Part shown: positions 30,501-39,256 of the stretch, piece after piece
Numbering within the stretch: the first letter of the stretch is position 1
Layout of the letters: each line of letters begins with the position of its first letter
NCBI RefSeq assembly: GCF_035975855.1
Contig: NZ_CP109055.1
Location: 7,564,001 to 7,628,000 of the forward strand
Length of the DNA: 64,000 nucleotides
Source of the DNA: Streptomyces sp. NBC_01304
GTDB taxonomy: Bacteria; Actinomycetota; Actinomycetes; Streptomycetales; Streptomycetaceae
Direction: 5' to 3'
The notes under the pieces: model-generated
What the model was told of the DNA's origin: nothing
Databases searched by the model: none
Seen by the model: the letters and a program-made list of their open reading frames with translations, nothing else
Program-made: the position numbers and the translations under genes

Positions 30501-32195
30501 GTGTTCGACGGCAGCATCTACCGCCGATGCAAGTGCACCGAGCCGAAACTCGACGACCAAGGACAACCAGTCCTCGACGCGAAAGGCAAACCCAAAGTCC
30601 GCGAACTCGGCTCCGCATGCCCACAGTTGACGAAGCGCGACCACGGCTCCTGGTACTACTACCTCAACCTCCCCGACGGCCCCGGAGGAGAACGCCGCCG
30701 CCCCCGCAAAGGAGGCCACAGCACCTCCAAGAAGGCCAAGGAAGAAGCACAAAAGATCTGGGACGAGGCGCACGACGGCATCGACGTCGACTCCAAGGAA
30801 ACCGTCGCCGCCTACCTCAACCGTTGGATGGACAAGCGCGTCGACCTCAAGCGCGGCACCCGCGACGACTACCGCGACTACATCGACCGCATCTTCATAC
30901 CCGCCCTCGGCCACCTCACCATGCGCGAACTCCGCGAACGCCACATCCAGGAGATGTTCAAACAAGTCTGGGCGTTCAACAAGGTCAAGGAAGCCAACCG
31001 CCTAGCCGCCCAGCAGGCCAAAGCCGAATGCGACGACGCCTACCGCGCATGGAAGCAAGCCCCCAAGCCCCGGCCCCACCACTACCGGCAGCGATGGGAC
31101 GCAGCCAAAGCCGCCCTCAAGGAAGCCCGCACCAAGCCCCGCCAGGACGCCGGCCCCGCCACACAGAAGAAGTACAAGAACACCCTCGCCGCAGCCCTCG
31201 GCGACGCAGTCACCGAAAAACTGATCACCGAGAACTGGGCGAAGAACGTCACCCTCCCCAAGTACGAGCGCCCCGAAGCCCTCATCTGGACCGACGAACG
31301 CGTCGCCCGCTGGAAGCTCACCGGCAAGAAGCCCAGCCCCGTCATGGTGTGGACCCCCGAACAGACCGGCGAGTTCCTCGACGCGGCGGTCGCCCACCCC
31401 ATGTACATCATGTGGCACCTCATGGTCTTCCGCGCACCACGCCGCGGCGAAGCAACAGGCCTGCCCTGGACCGAAGTCGACATGACCCGCGGCGTCGCCA
31501 AGATCGTCGAGCAACTGGTCACCAACTCCGCCTACGAGGTGTGGGAAGACACCCCCAAGAGCCGCGCAGGCAAACGCAGCCTCACCCTCGACCACGCGAC
31601 CTTCGCCCTACTCACCTCCTGGCGCGACGTACAGAAAGCCCAACGAGCCGAATGGGAACAGAAACACCGAGACGACCCTGACAAATACGGCCCCTACACC
31701 GACTCCGGGAAAGTCTTCACCCAGGCCGACGGAAGCCCCTGGCACCCCAACAACGTCTCCCAAGCCTTCGAGCGGTTCATCAAACGCCTCGGCCTTCCGC
31801 CCATCCGACTCCACGACCTACGGCACTGCGCCGCATCCCTCAGCCTCGCCGCCGGCCTGTCCATGAAGGCCATCCAGGCCCTGCTCGGCCACAGCAGCTA
31901 CCAGCTCACCGCCGACACCTACACCTCACTGATGCCGCAGTTCGAGCAAGCAGCAGCCAACGCACCCGTCGACCTCGTCCCGCGCCGCAACGCAGTTGAG
32001 CAGCCCACTGATCCAGAGGCGCCGTCCACAGCGGAAGCGGCCGATCCTCCCGCTAGCTCAACAATCAAGGAGGAGAGGGTGATCGAGGAGGTGACGCCCG
32101 AGGCCGTCGAGCCTGATCAGAGCGGCGAAGACGGCCGCCACCTCTACCTTGTCTTGCCTTCTGTCCCCCCGGATGAGGCCGAGAACGCCGCCTGA
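30501..32195 (+). CDS. int: Tyrosine site-specific integrase
   Basis: 564 residues, GTG 30501. The N-terminus has a zinc-like 'CKCTEP' and an AP2-like strand region 'DHGSWYYYLNLPDGPGGERR'. A SAM-like core-binding domain follows (~100-270), then the catalytic domain with all key residues: Arg in 'APRRGEATGL', Lys in the beta-hairpin region, 'HDLRHCAASLSLA' (HxxR), 'LGHSS' and Tyr in 'TADTYTSLM'. This matches actinobacterial ICE and plasmid integrases that target tRNA 3' ends. It ends 96 bp from the 3' end of tRNA-Val, which fits integration there. The C-terminal ~70 residues are acidic and disordered. Confidence 0.9.
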   Translation: MFDGSIYRRCKCTEPKLDDQGQPVLDAKGKPKVRELGSACPQLTKRDHGSWYYYLNLPDGPGGERRRPRKGGHSTSKKAKEEAQKIWDEAHDGIDVDSKETVAAYLNRWMDKRVDLKRGTRDDYRDYIDRIFIPALGHLTMRELRERHIQEMFKQVWAFNKVKEANRLAAQQAKAECDDAYRAWKQAPKPRPHHYRQRWDAAKAALKEARTKPRQDAGPATQKKYKNTLAAALGDAVTEKLITENWAKNVTLPKYERPEALIWTDERVARWKLTGKKPSPVMVWTPEQTGEFLDAAVAHPMYIMWHLMVFRAPRRGEATGLPWTEVDMTRGVAKIVEQLVTNSAYEVWEDTPKSRAGKRSLTLDHATFALLTSWRDVQKAQRAEWEQKHRDDPDKYGPYTDSGKVFTQADGSPWHPNNVSQAFERFIKRLGLPPIRLHDLRHCAASLSLAAGLSMKAIQALLGHSSYQLTADTYTSLMPQFEQAAANAPVDLVPRRNAVEQPTDPEAPSTAEAADPPASSTIKEERVIEEVTPEAVEPDQSGEDGRHLYLVLPSVPPDEAENAA

Positions 32196-32227
32196 AAATC
32201 TGTCCCCCGTTTGTCCCCCGGGCCATG

Positions 32228-32264
32228 AAAAAGCCCCCTCGGAGATCACTCCGAGGGGGCATTT
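32228..32264. terminator. Bidirectional terminator between integrase and tRNA-Val
   Basis: Perfect 12-bp stem GCCCCCTCGGAG / CTCCGAGGGGGC (32233-32244, 32249-32260) with a 4-nt loop, flanked by AAAAA on the left and ATTT on the right, so it can stop the integrase transcript and the tRNA transcript. Confidence 0.8.
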
Positions 32265-32290
32265 CGATGCTCCGTGCCTGGTCACAGACG

Positions 32291-32362
32291 TGGGCGCGGA
32301 CGGTTTCGAACCGCCGACATCCTCCTTGTAAGGGAGGCGCTCTACCCCTGAGCTACGCGCCC
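32291..32362 (-). tRNA. tRNA-Val (anticodon UAC)
   Basis: 72-nt cloverleaf on the minus strand. The acceptor stem GGGCGCG/CGCGCCC is perfect, discriminator A. The D arm follows from TAGCTCAG; the anticodon stem-loop is CCTCC-CTTACAA-GGAGG, anticodon TAC, reading GUA (Val). The T arm contains GGTTCGAAACC. CCA is not encoded, as is usual in Streptomyces. The integrase gene ends 95 bp from its 3' end; the 3' half is the probable attachment core. I found no second copy of that half in the window. Confidence 0.93.
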
Positions 32363-32525
32363 CAGAAGCGATCGACAGCCTACCTTGCCGTGGGCGGGGT
32401 CCCGCAAACCAGTAAGAGGCGGGGGTTAGCCCCACCGCGAATGCGGTGGGCGGCCGGATGCCCTGCACAGGGCCTGGATCCCTAACGTCTGGGGGACAGC
32501 GACCGCAGCACTGGGGGAGACCACC

Positions 32526-33314
32526 ATGAACGTCCGTACCCTGCACACGGCCCGCCGCGCCCGCACCCTGCTCGTGACCGGTGCGGTGGCGGCCGCCGTC
32601 GTTCTGGTCGGTGGGTGCGGTGCGGACGCGGGAGACGACACCGACCCGGAGACCCGGGAGTTCGCGGTGCGGGGCAAGGCGTTGAGCATCGACTCGGACG
32701 ACTCGGCGCTCGACGTGGTCGCCGCGGATGTGGAGCGGGTACGGGTCACCCGGTGGTTCGACGGGGAGACCGTGCTCGGTGAGGATCCCGGGGTGACGTG
32801 GCGGCTCGTCGACGGCAACCGCCTGGAGCTGCGGGTGAACTGCGACGGGATGCTCAGCGACTGCTCCGCCCGGCACCGCATCGAGGTGCCGCGCGCGATG
32901 ACCGTGGACGTGCTGAGCCGGGACGGCCGGGTGAACGCGAGCGGGTTCGACACCGCCCTCAAGGTGCGCTCGCACGACGGCCGCGTGGTCGTGGAGGAGT
33001 CCGGCGGGGCGCTCGACATCGACAGCAAGGACGGCTCCGTGGAAGCCGTCGGGGTCGAGAGCAAGGACGTCAAGGTCCGCTCGCAGGACGGCCGGGTGCA
33101 CCTCGAGCTCGCCGCGGTGCCGGACCGGGTCGACGTCGAGAGCAATGACGGCTCGATCGAGATCGCCCTCCCCGACGCCACGTACGAGGTGGCCGCCGAC
33201 AGCAATGACTCGGCCGTGGACGTGACCGTTCCGCGCGGAAAGGACAGCGCGCACCGGGTGGCCGCGCACAGCCATGACGGCAAGGTCACAGTCAGGCCCG
33301 TCAGCGCGAACTAA
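32526..33314 (+). CDS. DUF4097 family lipoprotein
   Basis: 262 residues, ATG 32526 after GGGGGAGACC. A basic N-terminus and hydrophobic stretch lead to a lipobox 'LVGGC' with Cys at residue 31. The mature part is built of repeated short units of the type S-x-D-G-x-V ('SRDGRVNASG', 'SHDGRVVVEE', 'SKDGSVEAVG', 'SQDGRVHLEL', 'SNDGSIEIAL'), typical of the right-handed beta-helix of DUF4097/DUF2807 adhesin-like proteins. Located on the outer face of the membrane; exact role unknown. An 8-bp GC hairpin (32431-32450) lies in its leader. First clearly chromosomal gene after the tRNA. Confidence 0.8.
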   Translation: MNVRTLHTARRARTLLVTGAVAAAVVLVGGCGADAGDDTDPETREFAVRGKALSIDSDDSALDVVAADVERVRVTRWFDGETVLGEDPGVTWRLVDGNRLELRVNCDGMLSDCSARHRIEVPRAMTVDVLSRDGRVNASGFDTALKVRSHDGRVVVEESGGALDIDSKDGSVEAVGVESKDVKVRSQDGRVHLELAAVPDRVDVESNDGSIEIALPDATYEVAADSNDSAVDVTVPRGKDSAHRVAAHSHDGKVTVRPVSAN

Positions 33315-33392
33315 ACGGCCCGTGTGTTCGTCCTTAACCGGTGGGAGAATGGCTATCGGGCAGGGCGGATGACAGCAGCACGGGAGAGGGAT

Positions 33393-34775
33393 GTGACGGC
33401 GACACCATCGCGGCCGTACACGCAGCAGCAACAGCACCGTGTTCGTGGTGTCCGTGGCGTTCGCGATGTTCTTACGTTGCTGATCCTGCCTCTGCCGTTG
33501 ATCGCGGCCACGCTCCCCGGAGCCTTCGCCGGAGGCGGTACGCGCCGGTGGTTCGGTGGGCGCGGGGAGAGTCAGCGGGCCGATGCGCAGGCCGCGAAGG
33601 ATGCCGCTGCCGCCGCCTTCTACGAGCTGGACACCGCCCAGCGGGATCTGCGGATCTCCATAGAGACCATCGTCGCCGTCGACGACTCGCCGGCCGCGCG
33701 CCGGGCCGTCTCCGACTTCGAGGCCCTCGGGCGGCGCATCGACGAGGCCAGCGGGAACTACATCACGGCCGTCGACGCCCATGACCTGGACCGCGACGAT
33801 CTGGAGGCCTCGGCGGCCGCCCGGGCCCGGACCGAGCTGACGCAGGCCAAGGACGAGCTGGGCCGGGCCAAGCAGGACCTGGACCGGTTCAGTCAGGGCC
33901 TCGGGCCGCTGCTCGACAAGGCCGAGACGCAATTGGCCCGCCTCGTCCCCGCAGTCGAGCGGGCCCGGCAGACCTTGCTCGCCGCGAGCACCGCCCTCGA
34001 CGCGGTCCGCGCTTCGGGGCTCAAGGCCGACGATCTCGCGGCCCGCCTCGCCGCCCTCGCCCCGGAGCTGACCAAGCTCAACCAGGGGGCGGGCAAGCAC
34101 GGGGTGGCGGAGACACTGCAGCGCGCCGACCGGGTGCTGCGGGACGCCGAAGCGGTGCGGGCGGAGGCCGAGCGGCTGCCCGAGCGTGCCGCCGAGACCG
34201 ACCGGCGCCTGGTCTCGCTGCGCACCCGTGCCCAGGCCCTGACCACCCGGTCCGCGCAGGTCGACCCGATCCTGAGCGAGCTGCGCCGCCGCTTCACGAC
34301 CAACTGCTGGCAGGACCTGCAGCGCGTCCCCGAGCAGGCCGCCGAGGCCGTCAAGCAGGCCGAACAGAAGCTCGCCGAGGCGCGAAAGGCCCGCGACGAG
34401 CAGCGCTGGCCGGACGCCACCTCGCTGCTGAGCACCGCGCGGGCCCTGCTGAACTCCACGGACGAGGCGATCTCCGCGGCCGGCGAGCGGCTGCAGCGCC
34501 TGAACGCGGTGGCGAAGGACCCCCAGCAGGAGATCGACCGCACCCGCTTCGCGATCCGCGACGCCCAGCGCCTGGCCATGGCCGGCCGCGCCACCCCCGA
34601 CCCCCGGCACGCCCGCCCGCTCGACGACTCGGTGGGCCGTCTGGAGCGCGCGGTGGCCGGTCTTGAGGGCCGGCACCCGGACTACTGGCACTTCCTGACC
34701 GAGACGGAGGCCGTGCGACAGACCGTGGCCCGGGTGGTCTCGGACATCCGCGAGGAGCGCGGCGCCGGGGCCTGA
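33393..34775 (+). CDS. Membrane-anchored coiled-coil protein
   Basis: 460 residues when started at GTG 33393, which has the best ribosome site (GGGAGAGGGA); ATG 33369 and GTG 33324 are in frame. One hydrophobic segment 'VLTLLILPLPLIAATLPGAF' near the N-terminus is followed by ~400 residues of Ala/Glu/Arg/Leu-rich heptads, a long coiled coil. No catalytic motif. In Streptomyces such proteins are annotated as hypothetical or linked to TPM-domain proteins; I cannot confirm that here. Likely a structural or stress-related membrane protein. Confidence 0.7.
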   Translation: MTATPSRPYTQQQQHRVRGVRGVRDVLTLLILPLPLIAATLPGAFAGGGTRRWFGGRGESQRADAQAAKDAAAAAFYELDTAQRDLRISIETIVAVDDSPAARRAVSDFEALGRRIDEASGNYITAVDAHDLDRDDLEASAAARARTELTQAKDELGRAKQDLDRFSQGLGPLLDKAETQLARLVPAVERARQTLLAASTALDAVRASGLKADDLAARLAALAPELTKLNQGAGKHGVAETLQRADRVLRDAEAVRAEAERLPERAAETDRRLVSLRTRAQALTTRSAQVDPILSELRRRFTTNCWQDLQRVPEQAAEAVKQAEQKLAEARKARDEQRWPDATSLLSTARALLNSTDEAISAAGERLQRLNAVAKDPQQEIDRTRFAIRDAQRLAMAGRATPDPRHARPLDDSVGRLERAVAGLEGRHPDYWHFLTETEAVRQTVARVVSDIREERGAGA

Positions 34776-34904
34776 CCGCCCGGGTGCGGCCTCTCGCCGG
34801 TTCCGGTTGTCCGCCGGGTACGGGAGGCGGATCCTGGAAGTACGTACGGGATGTCGGTACGTCGCGTACGTACGGCCTCCGCGACCCCGAGGGAGGCGGA
34901 CGAC

Positions 34905-35444
34905 ATGGCCACCCACGTACTGCACTCGGCCGCGAGACGGCGCATCACCCTCGACGAGCAGCTGCCCGTCGACCACCGCCTCAGCAAGGTCTACCGGATC
35001 GGTGCCGGACTCACCGGGCTCGTGCTGCTCGCCTTCGGCATCCTGGGCCTGATCGACAAGGTCGGCTTCTTCGACACCGGCGGTGACACCGTCGCCGGGC
35101 TCAACACCAATGGCGCGCTGAGCGTGTTGTCGATCCTCGTGGGACTGCTGCTCCTCGCCGGCATGGTGATCGGCGGCAACTTCGCCTCGACGCTCAACAT
35201 GGTGCTCGGCGTCGCCTTCATCGCCAGCGGCTTCCTGAACCTGGCGCTCCTGGACACCGGCTTCAACTTCCTCGCCTTCCGCATCCAGAACGTGCTGTTC
35301 AGCTTTGTGGTCGGCGTGATGCTGATGTTCTTCGGCATGTACGGACGGGTCAGCGCGACCCTGCCGCACGACAACCCGTACTGGAAGGCCCGCCATCCCG
35401 AGCAGGCGGCTCGGGAACAGCGGGGAACGATATTTGATAAATAA
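34905..35444 (+). CDS. DUF4383 membrane protein
   Basis: 179 residues from ATG 34905 after GAGGGAGG. Four hydrophobic segments, two of them with 'LVLLAFGILGLIDKVGFFDT' and 'LLLLAGMVIGGNFASTLNMV', and the 'HRLSKVYRIGAGLTGL' start match DUF4383, a family of small actinobacterial four-TM proteins of unknown function. The C-terminus 'PHDNPYWKARHPEQ' is cytoplasmic. The leader contains two copies of TACGTACGG (about 34842 and 34868) that could be regulator sites. Confidence 0.8.
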   Translation: MATHVLHSAARRRITLDEQLPVDHRLSKVYRIGAGLTGLVLLAFGILGLIDKVGFFDTGGDTVAGLNTNGALSVLSILVGLLLLAGMVIGGNFASTLNMVLGVAFIASGFLNLALLDTGFNFLAFRIQNVLFSFVVGVMLMFFGMYGRVSATLPHDNPYWKARHPEQAAREQRGTIFDK

Positions 35445-35503
35445 GCATGACTTGTGCAAATCTTTACCCTCTGCCAGCCATTGACTGACCGAGGGAGACC
35501 GGC

Positions 35504-36202
35504 ATGAGGCCGTCAGGGACGGACGCCTCCTACGTGGGACGAGGAGTCCACAAGGCCGCCGTCGAGGCACTCGCCTTGCGGATCTTCGACGGCACGTACG
35601 ACGAAGGCGACACCCTCGACCTGCCCGAGCTGATGGCCGAGCTGGACGTCAGCCAGACCGTGCTCCGGGAATCGATCAAGGTCCTGACCACCAAGGGCCT
35701 GCTCGACGCCCGGCAGCGGCGCGGCACCTTCGTCCGGCCGCGGGAGGACTGGAACCTCCTCGACACCGACGTACTGCGCTGGAAGCTGGCCGCCGGCGCC
35801 CCCCACGACTTCTTCGCGGACCTGCTCGAACTGCGCCGCTCCATCGAGCCCGTTGCCGCCGAGCTCGCCGCATGCCGGCGCACCGACGAGGACCTGGCCG
35901 CGCTCGACGCGGCCCTGGACGCGATGGCGGCGTACGACAGGGACCCGGTTCTCGCCGTACGTGCCGACGCGTCGTTCCACACCGCGCTGCTCACCGCGTC
36001 GGGCAACCGGTTCTTCGCGCAGATGCGCCGGGTGATCATCCCGGCGCTCGTCGCCCGGGACCGACATGTTCACTCGGCCGACCGCGAGGACCCCCTCCCC
36101 GTGCACAAGGCCGTCGTGGAGCATGTCCGCGACGGCAATCCGGATGCCGCGCACGACGCCATGGTGAAGCTGCTCGACATGTCCATGCGCGACCACCCGT
36201 AG
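35504..36202 (+). CDS. dgoR: FadR-subfamily GntR regulator of the galactonate cluster
   Basis: 232 residues, ATG 35504 after GAGGGAG. N-terminal winged helix: 'ALALRIFDGTYDEGDTLDLPELMAELDVSQTVLRESIKVLTTKGLL'-type residues spread over 25-75. The C-terminal FCD domain (~95-225) has 'RRSIEPVAAELAACR', 'DASFHTALLTASGN' and 'HKAVVEHVRDGN', whose Asp and His residues bind a metal and the effector. E. coli DgoR has the same build and is relieved by galactonate. It precedes dgoD, dgoA and dgoK on the same strand, so it most likely represses them. The symbol is by analogy. Confidence 0.82.
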   Translation: MRPSGTDASYVGRGVHKAAVEALALRIFDGTYDEGDTLDLPELMAELDVSQTVLRESIKVLTTKGLLDARQRRGTFVRPREDWNLLDTDVLRWKLAAGAPHDFFADLLELRRSIEPVAAELAACRRTDEDLAALDAALDAMAAYDRDPVLAVRADASFHTALLTASGNRFFAQMRRVIIPALVARDRHVHSADREDPLPVHKAVVEHVRDGNPDAAHDAMVKLLDMSMRDHP

Positions 36203-36244
36203 CACACGGAAAAGCCCCAACTAGCACGCGGAAAAGCCCCAACT
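36201..36244 (+). repeat. Tandem 22-bp direct repeat before dgoD
   Basis: Two adjacent 22-mers, AGCACACGGAAAAGCCCCAA-CT (36201-36222) and AGCACGCGGAAAAGCCCCAA-CT (36223-36244), differ at one base. The first starts inside the regulator's TAG stop codon; dgoD begins 44 bp after the second. Could be a duplicated operator or a slip duplication. Confidence 0.8.
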
Positions 36245-36287
36245 CTCAGACCGCACCGCCTCGTTGAGCCAGGAAGGACACCCCGTC

Positions 36288-37433
36288 ATGAGGATCACCC
36301 GCATCGAGACGTTCCTCGCGCCGCCGCGCTGGATGTTCGTCCGCGTGGAGACCGACGAGGGGGTGGTCGGCTGGGGCGAGCCGGTCGTCGAAGGGCGGGC
36401 CGAGCCCGTGCGGGCCGCGGTCGAGGTGCTCTCGGAGTATCTGATCGGGCAGGACCCGATGCGGATCGAGGACCACTGGCAGGTCATGACCAAGGGCGGC
36501 TTCTACCGCGGTGGCCCGGTCCTGTCCTCGGCGGTCGCGGGCCTCGACCAGGCGCTGTGGGACATCAAGGGCAAGGCGTACGGGCAGCCCGTGCACCAGC
36601 TGCTCGGCGGTCCGGTGCGGGCGAAGATCCGCGCTTACGCCTGGGTCGGCGGCGACGAGCCGGCCGAGATCCGGGACGCGCTCGCCCGGCAGATCGAGGC
36701 CGGCTTCACCGCGGTGAAGATGAACGGCTCCGGCATGATGACGCCGCTCGCCACCCGCGCCGAGGTCCGCGACTGTCTGCGGCGCGCCGAGACCGCCCGC
36801 GAAGTCCTCGGCGACGACCGGGACTTCGGGCTCGACTTCCACGGCCGGGTCTCGCCCGCCAACGCCCGCCGGATCCTTCCGCTGCTCGCCGAGTACGCAC
36901 CGATGTTCGTCGAGGAGCCCGTGCTCTCCGACTACATGCACGCCGTGCCCGACCTGGTGAACGCCTCCAACATCCCGCTCGCCCTCGGCGAACGCCTCTT
37001 CTCGCGGCGGGAGTTCCTCGCCCCGCTGCAGGCCGGCGTGGCGATCCTGCAGCCAGACATCTCGCACGCCGGCGGCATCTCCGAGCTGCGCCGCATCGCC
37101 GCGCTCGCCGAGGTGTACGGCGCCCAGCTCGCCCCGCACTGCCCGCTCGGCCCGGTCGCGCTCGCCGCGAGCCTCCAAGTGGCCTTCACCACGCCGAACT
37201 TCCTGATCCAGGAGCAGTCGATCGGCATCCACTACAACAAGGGCGCCGAGCTCCTCGACTACGTCGCCGACCCCGAGCCCTTCCGCTTCCACGCGGGCCA
37301 CTTCGTCCGGACCGGGCGTCCCGGGCTCGGCGTCGAGGTCGACGAGGCCGCGGTACGCGCGGCCGACAAGGCGGGGCACGCCTGGCGCAATCCGGTGTGG
37401 CGGTACGAGGACTGCTCGTTCGCCGAGTGGTGA
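36288..37433 (+). CDS. dgoD: D-galactonate dehydratase
   Basis: 381 residues, ATG 36288 after AGGAAGGA; E. coli DgoD has 382. Enolase-superfamily features: 'PPRWMFVRVETDEGVVGWGEPV' cap, 'WDIKGKAYGQPVHQLLGG', 'LDFHGRVSP' (metal Asp and the His of DgoD), 'FVEEPVL' and 'ALGERLFSR' (metal Glu pair), 'QPDISHAGGI' and 'LAPHCPLGP' (catalytic His). The match with E. coli DgoD is close along its length. The enzyme converts D-galactonate into 2-dehydro-3-deoxy-D-galactonate, the first step of the DeLey-Doudoroff route. Next genes supply the kinase and aldolase. Confidence 0.93.
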   Translation: MRITRIETFLAPPRWMFVRVETDEGVVGWGEPVVEGRAEPVRAAVEVLSEYLIGQDPMRIEDHWQVMTKGGFYRGGPVLSSAVAGLDQALWDIKGKAYGQPVHQLLGGPVRAKIRAYAWVGGDEPAEIRDALARQIEAGFTAVKMNGSGMMTPLATRAEVRDCLRRAETAREVLGDDRDFGLDFHGRVSPANARRILPLLAEYAPMFVEEPVLSDYMHAVPDLVNASNIPLALGERLFSRREFLAPLQAGVAILQPDISHAGGISELRRIAALAEVYGAQLAPHCPLGPVALAASLQVAFTTPNFLIQEQSIGIHYNKGAELLDYVADPEPFRFHAGHFVRTGRPGLGVEVDEAAVRAADKAGHAWRNPVWRYEDCSFAEW

Positions 37434-37519
37434 CCAGGCCCGCACCCGCACCCGCCACTGACCCCGCAATTCCGCACACCTTCCACGCCTGCCACGGTTT
37501 CGAAGAGGAAAGAAAGAAC

Positions 37520-38140
37520 ATGGACTTCAGCACCGCCCTGCGCGCGGAACGGCTCGTCGCCATCATCCGCGGCAAGGACCCGGAGGCGTCCTTCAGGACC
37601 GTCATGGCCCTGGTCGAGGCGGGCATCCCGCTGGTCGAGGTGTCCCTCAGCGGCATCGACGCGCTCAAGGTCATCGAGCGGGCGCGGGCCGAACTGGGCG
37701 ACTCCGCCTGGCTCGGCGCGGGCACCGTGGTCACCGAGGAGGATGCCCAGCGGGCCTCCGAGGCCGGGGCCAACCTGATCGTGACGCCGGGGCTCGGGCC
37801 CGGGTTCCTGGCCTCGGTGCGGCAGGGGCTGCCCACGCTCGCCGGGGTTCTCACGCCCACCGAGGTGTGCGCGGCGGCGGGCGCCGAGGCCACCGCCCTC
37901 AAGATATTTCCCGCCGCCTCGATGGGCGGCCCCGCCTATCTCAAGGCCCTGCGCGCGCCGTTCCCCGATCTGCCGTTCGTGCCGGTCGGCGGGGTCGGGG
38001 TGGTCGAGGCCGCCGAGTATCTGCAGCTGGGCGCGGTCGCGGTGGGCGTGGGCTCGCCGCTGATCGGGGACGCGGCGGACGGTGGGGACCTGGGCGAACT
38101 GCGCAAGCGGGCGGCTGAGTTCAAGGCGGTGTGCGCGTGA
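37520..38140 (+). CDS. dgoA: 2-dehydro-3-deoxy-6-phosphogalactonate aldolase (KDPG/KDPGal aldolase family)
   Basis: 206 residues, ATG 37520 after an A-rich GGAAAGAAAG site. Class I aldolase motifs: 'LVEVSLSG' (the proton-relay Glu), 'GAGTVVTEEDAQ', 'VTPGLGPGF', and 'TALKIFPAASMGGPAYLKAL', in which the Lys forms the Schiff base. The usual 'IEVTLNSP' is 'VEVSLSGI' here, close to E. coli DgoA. It splits the phosphorylated sugar acid into pyruvate and glyceraldehyde-3-phosphate. The gene's end overlaps the start of the kinase gene. Confidence 0.88.
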   Translation: MDFSTALRAERLVAIIRGKDPEASFRTVMALVEAGIPLVEVSLSGIDALKVIERARAELGDSAWLGAGTVVTEEDAQRASEAGANLIVTPGLGPGFLASVRQGLPTLAGVLTPTEVCAAAGAEATALKIFPAASMGGPAYLKALRAPFPDLPFVPVGGVGVVEAAEYLQLGAVAVGVGSPLIGDAADGGDLGELRKRAAEFKAVCA

Positions 38141-39099
38141 GTGGCAGCGAGGTCTTCACCTTCGGCGAGTCCATGGTCGCGCTGCGCGGCAGCGGGCCGC
38201 TGAAGCTGGGCGGGTCCATGGAGGTGTCCGTCGCGGGCGCCGAGTCCAATGTGGCGATCGGGCTTTCCCGGCTCGGGCACGAGGTCCGCTGGGCCGGTGC
38301 GGTCGGTGACGACGAGGCCGGCGAGCTGGTGCTGCGTACGCTGCGCGCCGAGGGCGTCGACGTGTCGGGGGCGGTGCGGGACGGCGAGGCGCCGACCGGG
38401 CTGATCCTCTTCGAGCCGCGGCTTCCCGAGGTCACGCGGGTGCACTACTACCGCGCGGGGTCGGCCGGTTCGCGGATCAAGGCCTGTGCCGTCGAGAAGG
38501 CCTTCCTCGCCGAGCCGCCGAAGGTGCTGCACCTGACGGGCATCACGCCCGCGCTCGGTTCGTCCGCGCTGTGCGCCGCCCGGCGGGCGCTGCGGCTCGC
38601 CCGGGAGCACTCCGCGCTGGTCTGCCTGGACGTCAACTTCCGCTCACGGCTGTGGAGTTACGAGGAGGCCGCGGCCGTGCTGCGGGAGTGGATGCCGTAC
38701 GTCGACGTGCTCATCGCGTCCGACGACGAGTTGCCGCTGTGTCTCCCGTACGACGCTCCGCGCGAGGTCGCGGCCCAGGCCGAGCTGCTGTTGTCGCTCG
38801 GGGTCGGGGAGGTCGTGGTCAAGCTGGGTGCGCAGGGCGCGACCGTGTACTCCGGAGCCGGGGAGCCGTTGCACTGTCCGGCGCGGGAGGTTCGGGCCGT
38901 GGATGCGGTGGGGGCGGGGGATGCGTTCGTCGCGGGCTATCTGTCGGCGCTGCTCGACGGAGCGGATTCCGCCGGGCGGCTCGATCGGGCGGTGACCACG
39001 GGGGCGTTCGCGGTGGCCTCGCGGGGGGACTGGGAGGGCGCGCCCACGCGGGCGGAGCTCGGCCTGCTGAGGGCCGCGCCGGGCACGGTCGTGCGCTAG
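38137..39099 (+). CDS. dgoK: PfkB family 2-dehydro-3-deoxygluco/galactonokinase
   Basis: 320 residues from GTG 38137, which overlaps the aldolase stop (GTGA); GTG 38131 is possible. Ribokinase-family signatures: 'GAESNVAIGLSRLG' near the N-terminus, 'VCLDVNFRSRLW', 'VVKLGAQGATVY' and the second PfkB signature 'DAVGAGDAFVAGYLSALL' with the catalytic Asp. KDG kinases have this form; E. coli DgoK belongs to another fold, so this is a functional substitute. It phosphorylates 2-dehydro-3-deoxygalactonate (or -gluconate) between the dehydratase and aldolase steps. The symbol is by role. Confidence 0.85.
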   Translation: MSGSEVFTFGESMVALRGSGPLKLGGSMEVSVAGAESNVAIGLSRLGHEVRWAGAVGDDEAGELVLRTLRAEGVDVSGAVRDGEAPTGLILFEPRLPEVTRVHYYRAGSAGSRIKACAVEKAFLAEPPKVLHLTGITPALGSSALCAARRALRLAREHSALVCLDVNFRSRLWSYEEAAAVLREWMPYVDVLIASDDELPLCLPYDAPREVAAQAELLLSLGVGEVVVKLGAQGATVYSGAGEPLHCPAREVRAVDAVGAGDAFVAGYLSALLDGADSAGRLDRAVTTGAFAVASRGDWEGAPTRAELGLLRAAPGTVVR

Positions 39100-39102
39100 C
39101 GC

Positions 39103-39140
39103 GCCCGGAAGGGGCGCGGGGAACTGCGCCCCCAGCCACA
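39103..39140. repeat. Widespread Streptomyces intergenic repeat type
   Basis: The sequence GGGGCGCGGGGAACTGCGCC after the kinase stop matches the short intergenic word I know from many Streptomyces genomes. It may form a hairpin with downstream GGCGCAG. The 157-bp gap to the next gene also includes GGGGCGCAGCCCC at about 39228. Confidence 0.45.
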
Positions 39141-39256
39141 ACACACCCGCACGGACCCAGATCCCCCCACCCCCCGGGTGCAACACAGCTCCGCAGGATT
39201 TAGGGAAGGGGCAATCGATGGGGCCCGGGGCGCAGCCCCGCGACCTCGGCCGAAGT

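Noticed and set aside
32058-35570. A 1170-residue open frame on the minus strand
   Set aside because: It crosses the tRNA gene, a terminator and three well-supported plus-strand genes, and has no recognisable domain.
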